Source: CAZRXG01 sp964603985 (lineage in GTDB: Bacteria > Chloroflexota > Anaerolineae > Aggregatilineales > UBA3940). Taken from it: a stretch of DNA of 49,882 nucleotides. Position 1 is the first letter of the stretch; each line of letters opens with the position of its first letter. The stretch is taken from the NCBI GenBank assembly GCA_964603985.1, contig CAZRXG010000031.1, positions 1 to 49,882 of the forward strand, in the 5' to 3' direction. The notes below the pieces were generated by a model. It ran no database searches, was not told where the DNA came from, and worked only from the letters and a program-made list of their open reading frames with translations. A program made the translations under genes and the position numbers. This document shows positions 38,547 to 46,927 of the stretch, one piece after another.

Positions 38547-41249
38547 TCACCTCATCGCCCACACGTACAGGAACAGATGCCCGTAGGCGACGGCGTTGGC
38601 CGTCTCCTTGGACTCGGCGTAGATGTTGGGATCGCCGACGTACCAGGGATCGCGGCTGCCGGTCCGGAAGAGACGCTCGGCCCGGTCCAGGTAGTCGGCG
38701 TCGCCGCCGAGGTGGTAGGCGTAGGCCATGGCATCGGCCCCCAGCAGCAGCCAGGAGTTGATCGAGGGCACGTTGTTGCCAACCGACCACTCATCGTCGG
38801 GGTCGCCCTGCCGATCGTCGAACCACCACTCGTAGGGGTAGGCGGCACACGGGCCGGTGTCTATCGGCTCCAGGTCGATCCAGGGGTAGGTGCGTAGCCA
38901 GTCGGCGTAGGCCAGGTAGGAGCCGCGCGCGTCGTAGGTGTCGTCCAGGCCGAACTCGCCGCGCATCTCCAGGTAGTCGGCCAGGGCGAGCAGGTACATG
39001 TTGAGCATCCAGGGGCGCATCGCCAGATCCTCGCCGGTGGGGCCGCCGATGTAGGGCTGGTTGGCGGGGCTGGCCCAGTCGACCAGCGCGTCGGCGACGG
39101 CCAGATAGCGCGGATCGGCGGTGGCGCGGTAGGCCTCCACGATGATAGACAGGTTGTTGGCGGCAGGCCGCGCCCCGGCGTCGTACAGGCCGACGGCCAG
39201 GGCGTAGCCCTCCTCGCTGCAATCGGGGAAGTAGCTGCACAGGTTGAAATCGTTGTGCAGGCGGTACTCGATGCAGTCGGCCAGCTCCAAGGCGGACTCG
39301 TGGGCTTTCTCATAGCCGGTCAGGTAGTAAACCAGCAGCATACCGGGCATGCCGTAGGCGACGTCGGGATGGGCGCCGCCCTCGTTGCGATGCGGGTTGG
39401 TGAGGCCGTCCTCGTCGTGGTAGCTGTGCCCGAAGGTGATGCCGTCGCCCCAGTGACGCGGCTGGTGCAGGTTGTGGAGGATGTCGATGTCGGCGTAGTG
39501 GCGGTCGGCGGCCTCGGCCAGCCCAAACCAGCGCGGATCGCCGCCGCGCGCCCACTGGAGCCACATGCCGTAGTCGTTGTCATACTTGGCGTTGAGCGGC
39601 GCGACCTCGTAGCCCTCGTAGTCGATGGGCCAGTCGCCGTAATCGAAAATGCCGTAGAAGTCACTGCCCTCGATGGCCTCGATCAGGTTGCCGAAGTAAT
39701 CCTCAAAGCCCTCGTGGTCGGGGGAAGTGTCAAGCTGGTAGACGACGTACTGCTCGTAGTCGGGCCAGGCGTCCCAGACAGGCAGGGCCGTCAGGCCAAG
39801 CGCGCGGCTGCCGACGTACCACTCGGACGGAGCCTGGGCGAAGAGCGTATCGGCCCCGGCCAGTGCGGGCGTGGGCGCGTCGAAGGCCAGGACGACCTCG
39901 TGGGTCTTGTGCTCCCCGGCGCGCAGCGTGAAGGCGTAGTCGTCCGGGCCGAACTCGCCGGGGAAGAGGCCGACCTCCAGCGTGCCGTCGGGGGCGGCGC
40001 GCAGTGCCTTGGGGAAGTTCTGCCAGAAATCGCGCACGCCGACCGTCCACGAGCCGCCGTCACCCGTTACACTCAGCCACCCGGCGGCCTGGTCGCCGCT
40101 ATCGACGGCCGACTCGCCGAGCGTGGTCTGGTAGCCGCGAAAGGTGACGTAAGCCTGCATGCGAGGTCGGGCGTCGAGGGAGCGGCCCTCCCAGTCGGTG
40201 AGGGTGGGGTAGTTATCCCAGTGATCGGTGCCGCTGGAATCCTGGTAGAGAACCAGGTCGGCGGTCAGGTCGCCGCTGGCGGGGTCGCCCTGCCCGCCTG
40301 CCTGGTAGGTCAAGGCCCCGCCCAGGTCGGTGGGGACGACCAGCGAGACATCGGCGACCGTGACGCCGCCGCCGTCGCCGATGTGGTAGCAATCAAGCTG
40401 ACCATACTCGGCCAGCGGGCAGAGGGTGTTGTTCTCGACGGTGTGGAAGAGGCGCACGGACGACTGCCCGGCGTAGAACCAGTAGCGGCTGGTGTAATCG
40501 ACCAGCGTCCCGCCGCCGGAGTCGCGGTAGGCACCCTTGACGTGAATCGAGGCGCGCAGCGGGCCTTCGAGCGCCACCTCGACCGTGACGGGGCCGGTGG
40601 TGGTGTAGGTCGTGCTTCCGGAGAGCGCCTGCCCGAACAGCGGCGCGGATAGACCGGGCGCGCTCAGGGTGCCGTCGGTCTTGCTGATGCTGAACTGGGC
40701 GGCGCCGGTGTCCACCGTGAGCGCGTCCGCGTCGTCGGTGAGAGTCAGCGCGGCGGGCGGCGCGGGGCCGGGGCCTCCACCCTGGAGGAAGTAGTGCTCC
40801 GTGCCCTGGGGATCGACATCGGCCTGGAAGTCGATCAGCAGCCAGCGGATGGGGGCCGCAGAGTCGTCGGGGGCACCGCCCCAACGCGCCAGCGGGGTGA
40901 ACTGCGCCGGGAGAGGTTCCCCGGCGGCGTCCACCAGGCGCAGACTTGCAGGGTCGGTGATGCCCGCCTCACGGGGGAGCGGCACGCCGGACGTGACCGG
41001 CTCACTGGCGCGGGCGACGTTGAGCGGGTTGAGGACGCGCAGAGGGACGTTCAGGTCGGTGGGGGCGGTGGGCGCTTCAGGGAACGGCTCAGGGGTGGGT
41101 GGGGGCGGCTGGGTGGGGCGTTGCTGGGCGGAAGATGGCTGGGTTGGCGACCGGTCTTCTGCGGTGCCGGTGGCTGCAAACGGCAGGTTGCAGGCCAGAA
41201 TGACCAGCAGGGCCAGGGCGATCAGGGGCACAACCGCGCTGCGCTTCAT
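38547..41249 (-). CDS. Large lipoprotein resembling PcRGLX/YetA rhamnogalacturonan-lyase-like proteins
   Basis: ATG 41249 with GGAGGTG upstream gives 900 residues. The signal LLVILAC places the lipidated Cys at 20, followed by a Pro/Thr/Gln-rich linker. The middle has beta-rich domains (LRVLNPLNVARASEPVTSGV, ITDPASLRLVDAAGEPLPAQ) as in PcRGLX/YetA exo-rhamnogalacturonan lyases. The second half looks like an alpha-helical barrel full of aromatic residues and His (WGDGITFGHSYHDEDG, NNLSIIVEAYRATADPRYLA). It is probably a surface carbohydrate-active enzyme, but I see no confirming catalytic motif. The family call is tentative. Confidence 0.7.
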   Translation of the reverse strand: MKRSAVVPLIALALLVILACNLPFAATGTAEDRSPTQPSSAQQRPTQPPPPTPEPFPEAPTAPTDLNVPLRVLNPLNVARASEPVTSGVPLPREAGITDPASLRLVDAAGEPLPAQFTPLARWGGAPDDSAAPIRWLLIDFQADVDPQGTEHYFLQGGGPGPAPPAALTLTDDADALTVDTGAAQFSISKTDGTLSAPGLSAPLFGQALSGSTTYTTTGPVTVEVALEGPLRASIHVKGAYRDSGGGTLVDYTSRYWFYAGQSSVRLFHTVENNTLCPLAEYGQLDCYHIGDGGGVTVADVSLVVPTDLGGALTYQAGGQGDPASGDLTADLVLYQDSSGTDHWDNYPTLTDWEGRSLDARPRMQAYVTFRGYQTTLGESAVDSGDQAAGWLSVTGDGGSWTVGVRDFWQNFPKALRAAPDGTLEVGLFPGEFGPDDYAFTLRAGEHKTHEVVLAFDAPTPALAGADTLFAQAPSEWYVGSRALGLTALPVWDAWPDYEQYVVYQLDTSPDHEGFEDYFGNLIEAIEGSDFYGIFDYGDWPIDYEGYEVAPLNAKYDNDYGMWLQWARGGDPRWFGLAEAADRHYADIDILHNLHQPRHWGDGITFGHSYHDEDGLTNPHRNEGGAHPDVAYGMPGMLLVYYLTGYEKAHESALELADCIEYRLHNDFNLCSYFPDCSEEGYALAVGLYDAGARPAANNLSIIVEAYRATADPRYLAVADALVDWASPANQPYIGGPTGEDLAMRPWMLNMYLLALADYLEMRGEFGLDDTYDARGSYLAYADWLRTYPWIDLEPIDTGPCAAYPYEWWFDDRQGDPDDEWSVGNNVPSINSWLLLGADAMAYAYHLGGDADYLDRAERLFRTGSRDPWYVGDPNIYAESKETANAVAYGHLFLYVWAMR

Positions 41250-41298
41250 CGTCGCACCTCCTCGGTGAGAACACGTCAAGGGTTACACCGTCCGGTTC

Positions 41299-41326
41299 AG
41301 TATAGTCGGTTTTGGAGGGGTGTAAA
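41299..41326 (-). promoter_or_regulatory. Promoter of the large lipoprotein gene
   Basis: On the minus strand TTTACA (41326-41321), a 16-bp spacer and TATACT (41304-41299) make a good sigma-70-type promoter about 50 bp upstream of the ATG. Confidence 0.6.
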
Positions 41327-41380
41327 GCTGACGCAGCACGGGGTGTGCCCCGTAGCCTCTGCCTCTTGAGAGGACCTGTG

Positions 41381-42151
41381 TTATGCCGCGTGTGCGCTCA
41401 AAAGCGCAAGCAGGTCATCCTTGACAACCAGGTGATAGGCTAACAATTCGCCGTCGTAGACGATATTGAAGACGCCAAACGCCGAGGGTGCGTTCTGCTG
41501 CGCGTCCCGGCTGCTCTCCAGTTCAACCACGCGCGCTTCGATACCCGCCTCGCGGCTGACTTCCAACACCGTTTCGACTGCACCGGCATTGTAAGGGCAC
41601 TGGGGCGCGTAAACGACGGACAGACCGGGGCCGAAGCGCCGCAGCCGCTCCTCCCAGTCGGTGGGGAAGGTGGGCGGTGGGGCGTCATCGAAGCGCATGG
41701 CCAGCAACTCAAACGCCGGGGGTGCGTGGTCGACCGACTCAAGGCCGGCCTGGTCGAAAATCGTCCTGTCCGACAGCCACGTGCGCTCGCCAACCACCAC
41801 GGCAACGCCGCGTTTGTGCGTCCTCCGGGCGTCTTCGATGCAGGCATCGAGCAGCCGTGCCCCGTATCCTTTGCCCCGGTGCTGGCGAATGCGGTAGAGA
41901 CAGTGCACCACCATGTAGTCGGCAGCTCTGACCGGCCGCCAGGCCAGTTCGCCGGGCGCGTATTCGATAAAACCGGCGGCTCTGCCCCCGGCATAGAGGA
42001 TCTTGAGCCGCATCCCTTTTGCCAGACGTTGCTGCAGCCAGCCCAGTTTTTGCTGGTAACCGGGCGATTTGCGTTTGCTTCTGAAGCAGAAAAAGCCGCG
42101 TTGGGCGACGTTCGTCTCATCCACATCGATAATCTCAACATCTTCGCTCAT
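41381..42151 (-). CDS. GNAT acetyltransferase fused to YoaP-like domain
   Basis: The ATG at 42151 (AAAGGAT seven bases upstream) gives 256 residues; 42160 is an alternative with no spacing. Residues about 5-150 are a GNAT domain with the acetyl-CoA loop RIRQHRGKGYGARLLDACI. The C-terminal domain (from about 180) resembles YoaP and has a thioredoxin-like strand with VVYAPQCPYNAGAVETVLEV. Substrate unknown. It starts 14 bases after the TrmO stop and forms a unit with it. Confidence 0.86.
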   Translation of the reverse strand: MSEDVEIIDVDETNVAQRGFFCFRSKRKSPGYQQKLGWLQQRLAKGMRLKILYAGGRAAGFIEYAPGELAWRPVRAADYMVVHCLYRIRQHRGKGYGARLLDACIEDARRTHKRGVAVVVGERTWLSDRTIFDQAGLESVDHAPPAFELLAMRFDDAPPPTFPTDWEERLRRFGPGLSVVYAPQCPYNAGAVETVLEVSREAGIEARVVELESSRDAQQNAPSAFGVFNIVYDGELLAYHLVVKDDLLALLSAHAA

Positions 42152-42164
42152 CGGTGTCATCCTT

Positions 42165-42644
42165 TCACATCAACCCCAATCCCTCATCGGGCATCCACTC
42201 AGGCCAGTCCGAGAGCCATTCGGGAATCCGGGCCTCTCGAACGCGGTCGCACACCGGGAAGTAGGCTTTCAAATCGACAACCGGGGTGCCGTCGTAGGCG
42301 TCGATATTTGAAATGCGCACCACTCCTTCGGCCTCGTCAACGCCGAGCAGCTTGCACGTCGTCAGGGCGACAGGGTTGGGGCGGAACTCCGACCGGCACG
42401 CGAAGACGCCGGTCTCCCTTGACTCGGCGTAGGGCGGCCGGGTCTGCATGATGCCCCGGTCCTGCCGGTTATCGTGCTGATCGGCCCACCAGAGCACCAT
42501 CACGTGGCTGAAGTGCTCAAGCTGCTTCAAGGCCGACCTGAAGGGCATGCGGATTTCCACATGGACCTCGTCATCCGTCCGGCGCACGTAGCCAACCGGG
42601 TGCACATGATAGGTGGTGTTCTCGTCAATCGGGTTCTCACTCAT
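42165..42644 (-). CDS. trmO: TrmO-like tRNA methyltransferase (UPF0066 domain)
   Basis: The 159-residue protein is a single UPF0066/TsaA domain: HPVGYVRRTDDEVHVEI, FSHVMVLWWADQHDN, RETGVFACRSEFRPNPVALT with the conserved RPNP, and ISNIDAYDGTPVVDLKAYFP. TrmO makes N6-methyl-threonylcarbamoyladenosine in tRNA(Thr), using SAM. The family also includes shorter relatives with unknown targets, and this copy lacks the C-terminal extension of Escherichia coli TrmO, so the substrate is not certain. AAAGGAGA lies eight bases upstream of the ATG. It is divergent from the WYL regulator gene. Confidence 0.87.
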   Translation of the reverse strand: MSENPIDENTTYHVHPVGYVRRTDDEVHVEIRMPFRSALKQLEHFSHVMVLWWADQHDNRQDRGIMQTRPPYAESRETGVFACRSEFRPNPVALTTCKLLGVDEAEGVVRISNIDAYDGTPVVDLKAYFPVCDRVREARIPEWLSDWPEWMPDEGLGLM

Positions 42645-42707
42645 CGGTCAATCTCCTTTCGGTTCAACAGCCGTTTATTCGACCTCCAATCGGCATCATA
42701 GCAGAGG

Positions 42708-42732
42708 ATTCCTGACGCCCTGTGTCAGGAAT
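42708..42732. promoter_or_regulatory. Perfect inverted repeat between trmO and the WYL gene
   Basis: ATTCCTGAC (42708-42716) and GTCAGGAAT (42724-42732) form a perfect 9-bp inverted repeat with a 7-bp spacer. It sits in the divergent gap, 41 bp before the WYL regulator start, and is the obvious candidate operator. Confidence 0.7.
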
Positions 42733-42772
42733 GTGTGTTAAACTGGAGAGAAGCGAGTAAGGAGATGTATCG

Positions 42773-43747
42773 ATGCGAGCCGACCGCCTGTTATCGCTGA
42801 TGCTGCTGCTGCATGCGAGGGGGCGAATGACCGCCCAGGACCTGGCCGAGCAGTTGGAGGTCTCGGAGCGCACCGTCTACCGTGACATAGAGGCGCTCAG
42901 CGTTGCCGGTGTGCCTGTATACACCCAGCCGGGCACCAACGGTGGGGTTTTCCTGGACGAAAACTACCGCATCTCACTCACGGGGCTTTCCAAGGCGGAG
43001 GTCATGTCGCTGTTTGTTTCGAGCGATACCGGGCCGCTGAGCGACCTGGGACTTGCCAGAGCGGTGGAGGACACCCTGCTGAAGCTGTTTGCCGCACTGC
43101 CTTCCATTCACCGCCAGGAGGTCGAGCGCATGCGGCAGCGCCTGCATATTGACCCTGCCGACTGGTTCCAACTGGTCGAGCCGCTGCCCTGCCTCTCGAT
43201 TCTCCAGCAGGCGGTGTGGGAAGATCGCAAGGTCGATATCACCTACCAGCCGGTGGAGGGGGCTCAGATCAAGCGCACCATCGAAGCCTACGCGCTGGTC
43301 GCAAAGGGCAACATCTGGTACCTGGTAGGAAAAGAGAGCGGCGGCGAGATGCGCACCTACCGCGTCGCGCGCTTTCAAGAAGTCACACTCACGGATGCGG
43401 TCTTCGAGCGCTCCCCCGACTTCGACCTGGCGGCGTATTGGAAAGATTCGAGTCGCGCCTTCGAGGAGAAAATGCTGGAAACCTTCCCCCCGTACCCCGC
43501 CACGGTGCGCGTTCACCCGGATCTGCTGTGGTGGTTTGAAAGCTACATGACCGGCAAATATGAGCAGGTTGGCTCACCGGATGGAGAGGGGTGGGTGACG
43601 CTGCGCGTTGTGTACGAAGCGTGGGGCGATGCCCTGATGAGGGTCCTGGGGTTAGGCCCCAGCATCGAAGTGCTGGAGCCTGACGAACTGCGCGCCGATG
43701 TGGTGAAAACCGCCAGGGCGGTGGTTGATTTCTATGCGTCGAGGTGA
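42773..43747 (+). CDS. WYL-domain transcriptional regulator (YafY type)
   Basis: The 324-residue regulator starts with a DeoR/HTH_11 winged helix (LLHARGRMTAQDLAEQLEVS, ERTVYRDIEALSVAGVPVYT). The WYL domain runs about 140-225 (EDRKVDITYQPVEGAQIKRT, AYALVAKGNIWYLVGKE) and a WCX-like C-terminus follows. WYL domains bind nucleotides or nucleic acid and turn the regulator on or off. AAGGAG lies upstream of the ATG. It may regulate itself and the divergent trmO unit through the inverted repeat at 42708-42732. Confidence 0.94.
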   Translation: MRADRLLSLMLLLHARGRMTAQDLAEQLEVSERTVYRDIEALSVAGVPVYTQPGTNGGVFLDENYRISLTGLSKAEVMSLFVSSDTGPLSDLGLARAVEDTLLKLFAALPSIHRQEVERMRQRLHIDPADWFQLVEPLPCLSILQQAVWEDRKVDITYQPVEGAQIKRTIEAYALVAKGNIWYLVGKESGGEMRTYRVARFQEVTLTDAVFERSPDFDLAAYWKDSSRAFEEKMLETFPPYPATVRVHPDLLWWFESYMTGKYEQVGSPDGEGWVTLRVVYEAWGDALMRVLGLGPSIEVLEPDELRADVVKTARAVVDFYASR

Positions 43748-43756
43748 GCGGGGACT

Positions 43757-43791
43757 GCGGGGCGACAGGGCCGGGGGCCTGTCGCCTCCGC
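43757..43791. terminator. Hairpin between convergent genes
   Basis: GCGG-GGCGACAGG (43757-43769) pairs with CCTGTCGCC-T-CCGC (43778-43791), giving 13 base pairs with one bulge. There is no T-tract, so its role in termination is not certain. It sits between the stops at 43747 and 43807. Confidence 0.55.
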
Positions 43792-43806
43792 CGGACAGCC
43801 GACCTT

Positions 43807-44331
43807 CTACTGGACGGGGTATGTCCCGCTGAACAGCATCTCCAGCGCGCCGGGGTGGGCGGTGAACCATGCCTGTTGGGCAAATCCCAGCGCGGCCACG
43901 ATGGCGAGGCCCAGCACCAACCCCAACACCAGCGTCCGCCAGCGTTTGTTGCGAATGATGTCCACCAGCACGTAGATGACGGCCAGCGTCATCAGGATGT
44001 GGCCGATCTGGGGGATGAGGTTGTACCCGTCCCACCTGAAGGCAAACAGGCCGCCCGTGCCGTAGCGGAACATCATCACCGCACCGGCGACCATCACCAG
44101 GGGGCTGCGAGCCAGGAACCCGGCCACGAACAGGGCGATGCTCGGCGCGCAGGTGTTCATCATCAGCCAGCCGACGACGCCCGCCTTGAGGGTGCCGAGG
44201 AAGAAGTAGGTCGAGTTGATCGCGGCCAGCAGGTTAAGAGCGACCAGCACCCAGCCGATGGCGTCGCGCCTGAAGCCGGACTCTCCACGCTCGGCGGCCA
44301 GCCCGTGTCTGAACTGAGAAATGGCCTGCAT
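43807..44331 (-). CDS. Polytopic membrane protein behind a MerR-type promoter
   Basis: The 174-residue protein has about five hydrophobic helices (WVLVALNLLAAINSTYFFLG, WLMMNTCAPSIALFVAGFL, LVMVAGAVMMFRYGTGGLF, ILMTLAVIYVLVDII, LVLGLVLGLAIVAALGFA). I do not recognise the family. AAGGAGAGG precedes the ATG. Its promoter is the MerR type, so it is likely induced by a metal, an oxidant or a drug; the protein may be a stress-response membrane protein. Confidence 0.8.
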   Translation of the reverse strand: MQAISQFRHGLAAERGESGFRRDAIGWVLVALNLLAAINSTYFFLGTLKAGVVGWLMMNTCAPSIALFVAGFLARSPLVMVAGAVMMFRYGTGGLFAFRWDGYNLIPQIGHILMTLAVIYVLVDIIRNKRWRTLVLGLVLGLAIVAALGFAQQAWFTAHPGALEMLFSGTYPVQ

Positions 44332-44369
44332 TTTCCTCTCCTTTGCTGTTTTGTGTTTGTACCATCCTT

Positions 44370-44400
44370 ACCTTACACCCTCCCGCAACGGGAGAGTCAA
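44370..44400 (-). promoter_or_regulatory. MerR-family promoter/operator with 19-bp spacer
   Basis: On the minus strand TTGACT (44400-44395) and TAAGGT (44375-44370) are separated by exactly 19 bp. The spacer contains the dyad CTCCCG-TTG-CGGGAG (44394-44380). The over-long spacer with a central dyad is the hallmark of MerR-regulated promoters, which are opened by DNA distortion. Confidence 0.75.
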
Positions 44401-44536
44401 GGGGAAATTTCTGGCAGGAGAGGAAGCCTGATACCGGCATTGGGAGCGCATGCCGCGCCCCCCAATGCCAGCAATTTGCCAGAACGAATCAAAAGCCACT
44501 CAGCTCATCCCCGGTCACACCCGTGTGATCGTTATC

Positions 44537-45763
44537 TCAGCGCTTGCGCGTGCGTGAGATCTTCAGCGCGGTGAACAGCCCTTTTTCACGGATGGTCTTG
44601 AGCGCGATGCCGCGCGAGGTGATCTCGAAGTACTTCTCGGCATAGCGGGCCAGCCTGTCCTCGTCGAGCTGGATGCCCAGGCCGGGCACGTCGGGGACGG
44701 CGACCGTGCTGTCGGCATCGACGCGGATCGGCTCGGCCAGGATGCCGTCGCGGGCCTCCGGCACCCAGCCGGGCGGCTCGTAGGGGTACTCCAACGCGTG
44801 ATCGCGCGGCCCGGCGGCGTGAATGTGCAGGTTGATCAGAAAACCCAGGCCGTTGGTCCAGGTGTGGGGCGTGAAGCCCAAGCCCTGCTCGCGGCAGGCG
44901 GTGAGCACCTTCATCGAATCGCCGATGCCGCCGCCCATCGTGGAGTCGGGCTGGTAGATGTCGAAGCTGCCCTTCTCCAGCATGACACTGTACTCCTGCC
45001 AGCCGCCGTTTAGCTCGGCCCCGGCGATGGGCACGGCGGAGCGGCGGCGCAGTTCGGCCTGCTGATCGTAGGCGTACATGTCGAGTGGCTCTTCGAGCCA
45101 GCCCACGCCCAGGTCGGCGCACGCTGCGGCGAAGTCGGTCGCCCGCTCCAGCGTCCAGATGGGCGCGTCCGCGACCAGCGTGACGGGCCAGCCCTGGTTG
45201 GCGTCGACGCCGATGTCCATCGTGTCGCCGACGGCTGCGCGCACGGCTTCGACCTGAGCCACGTCCTCAGCCGGGTCGAAGCTCTTGACACGCAGCTTGA
45301 CGGCCTTGAAGCCCATCTCGCGCAGCCTGAGCACCTCCTCGGCGCGCTGCTCAGGTGGGTGCACCTCGCCGGTGGAGGCATATACCTCGACGCGGCCCCC
45401 TTCTTCTCCGCCCAGCAAAGCCCACACCGGACGGCCCTCGACCTGGCCGCGAATGTCCCAGAAGGCGGCCTCCATCCAGTAGTTGCGCCAGCCCAGGTAG
45501 CTGACCTCGCGCAGGCGCTGGCGGGCGGTGTCGATGTCGGTCGGGTCGAGGCCGATCAGGTAGGGGCCGATCAGGCCGCCCAGGCCCTCGCGCTCACGCT
45601 CGAAGGCCATACCGGCTGCAATGCCCTGCACGCCGTCGTCGGTGGTCAGGCGCAGCAGGGTAAGGCGGTTCACGGTTTGGGGATAGCCGGGAATCCACGA
45701 GGGGTAAAACGGCTTGGGCAGCGGGATGGCGACGTGGAACAATTCAATCCGGTCGATCTTCAT
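44537..45763 (-). CDS. Enolase-superfamily enzyme (mandelate racemase-like)
   Basis: ATG 45763 with AAGGAGC upstream gives 408 residues. The N-terminal capping domain covers about 1-130. Metal ligands are Asp187 (GVDANQGW), Glu224 or 225 (WLEEP) and Glu250 (AGAEL). The basic motif is K156-L-R158 rather than a strict KxK. Asp273 (YQPD) and His300 (TPHTW) are 27 residues apart, the same spacing as the Asp270/His297 dyad of mandelate racemase. It is therefore more likely a sugar-acid dehydratase or racemase than a muconate cycloisomerase; the substrate is unknown. Confidence 0.9.
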   Translation of the reverse strand: MKIDRIELFHVAIPLPKPFYPSWIPGYPQTVNRLTLLRLTTDDGVQGIAAGMAFEREREGLGGLIGPYLIGLDPTDIDTARQRLREVSYLGWRNYWMEAAFWDIRGQVEGRPVWALLGGEEGGRVEVYASTGEVHPPEQRAEEVLRLREMGFKAVKLRVKSFDPAEDVAQVEAVRAAVGDTMDIGVDANQGWPVTLVADAPIWTLERATDFAAACADLGVGWLEEPLDMYAYDQQAELRRRSAVPIAGAELNGGWQEYSVMLEKGSFDIYQPDSTMGGGIGDSMKVLTACREQGLGFTPHTWTNGLGFLINLHIHAAGPRDHALEYPYEPPGWVPEARDGILAEPIRVDADSTVAVPDVPGLGIQLDEDRLARYAEKYFEITSRGIALKTIREKGLFTALKISRTRKR

Positions 45764-45912
45764 CAGGGCTGCTCCTTCGGGGGTGCGGCCTTGGGGACAA
45801 ATCGGCCAGCACGAACGCCGCCGCACTTGCTGCGTTCGCCCTGGGAAGCGCGCCGATTCCCACAAAGCCGGTGGGTAGATGGCGCTGTCTCTGGCCTTTC
45901 GCCGTAGATTTT

Positions 45913-45920
45913 GCTACACT
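45913..45920 (+). promoter_or_regulatory. Extended -10 for the downstream lipoprotein gene
   Basis: GC-TACACT preceded by T (45912-45920) reads TGCTACACT, an extended -10, ten bases before the ATG at 45931, giving a leader of only a few bases. Confidence 0.45.
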
Positions 45921-45930
45921 GGCACCCGCA

Positions 45931-46779
45931 ATGCAAGCTGCGAAGCCAATGTCACGCCACCTGATACTGTCCGTGATGGCCGTTGTGGGCCTGATGCTGC
46001 TGGCTGCCGCCTGTCGGGCACAACCTGCCGAAGAGGAGGCGTTTGTGGTGGCCGACCTCTTTGCGACGCCGGGCAAGTCGCTGGCGACGGTAGCGCTCTC
46101 GCCGACGCCGATCCCCACGGCGACCATCCCCAACCTGCTCAGTCCCACCCCCATGCCGACTCTCCCGCTGCCGACGGTGGTGGTCTTGCAGCAGCCGACG
46201 CTGCCCATCGGGTCGCCCGGCCCGACACCCACGCCGCAGACCGGCACGACGCCCACGCCGACGCCGCTCACGTGCGAGAGGCTGCCGTCGATGCCCTTCG
46301 CGCCGATCTGGCAGAACTTCCCCCAGGCGCAGGGCCTGGTGGGCTGTTCGATCGGTGAGCTGGAGGATGTCGAAGGAGTCTTCCAGTTTTACGAGCACGG
46401 GGCGATGTTCTGGCGGAAGAATGACCGGAGCATCTTCGTCCTGTCAGAGCTGGCGATCCGGCAGGGACAGGAGACCGACTCGTGGTGGCACATGGACGAC
46501 ACCTTTGTGGAGGGGGAAGCAGAGATTGAGGTGCCGCTTGAGCCACCTCAGGGGCTGCTCCAGCCGCGGCGGGGGTTCGGTAAGGTGTGGAACAACAACG
46601 CCTTCATCCGTGAAGCGGTCGGCTGGGCAGTGAGTGAAGAGGAGTCGATAGTCAGCGTGTGGCAGACCTTCGATAACGGGTGGATGATGACCGGGCCGGA
46701 CGGAGCGCCGATCTACGTGATGGCCCCGCTGGACGAACCACCCTATTCGTCGGGCATACACCTCGGGCCGCTGCCCTAG
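45931..46779 (+). CDS. Lipoprotein with Pro/Thr-rich linker, unknown function
   Basis: The start is uncertain: ATG 45931 fits a near-leaderless transcript (282 residues), ATG 45949 would give a shorter signal. The signal peptide ends MLLAAAC. A long linker follows, with repeated PTP motifs (about 50-115). The C-terminal domain has CERLPSMPFAPIWQNFP, GLVGCSIGELEDVEGVFQF, HGAMFWRKNDRSIFVLS and EPPYSSG. These short aromatic strands recall LGFP-like or other wall-binding repeats found in Chloroflexota lipoproteins. Two Cys residues in the domain may form a disulfide. I cannot name the family. Confidence 0.75.
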   Translation: MQAAKPMSRHLILSVMAVVGLMLLAAACRAQPAEEEAFVVADLFATPGKSLATVALSPTPIPTATIPNLLSPTPMPTLPLPTVVVLQQPTLPIGSPGPTPTPQTGTTPTPTPLTCERLPSMPFAPIWQNFPQAQGLVGCSIGELEDVEGVFQFYEHGAMFWRKNDRSIFVLSELAIRQGQETDSWWHMDDTFVEGEAEIEVPLEPPQGLLQPRRGFGKVWNNNAFIREAVGWAVSEEESIVSVWQTFDNGWMMTGPDGAPIYVMAPLDEPPYSSGIHLGPLP

Positions 46780-46927
46780 TCAGGCCGCCGTCCCAGCCAC
46801 ACACGTCCCCTGTGGTAAGGGACACCACGCTCAGGAGGGGTTTAAGCCATCCCGGCTTACGTTGACAGGAGGCGCAGGCCCCTTGCCGGGTATTTTTTTG
46901 CACCGGTTTCGGACGGGTGTCCCTGTC

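Noticed and set aside
39255..40652. A 465-codon plus-strand open frame inside the large lipoprotein gene.
   Set aside because: Val/Gly-repetitive composition, no signal or domain, and the minus-strand frame has a lipobox, ribosome site and promoter.
46880..46900. A T-tract after CCGGGTA considered as a terminator of the lipoprotein gene.
   Set aside because: I could not find a stable stem directly before it; it is too weak to list.
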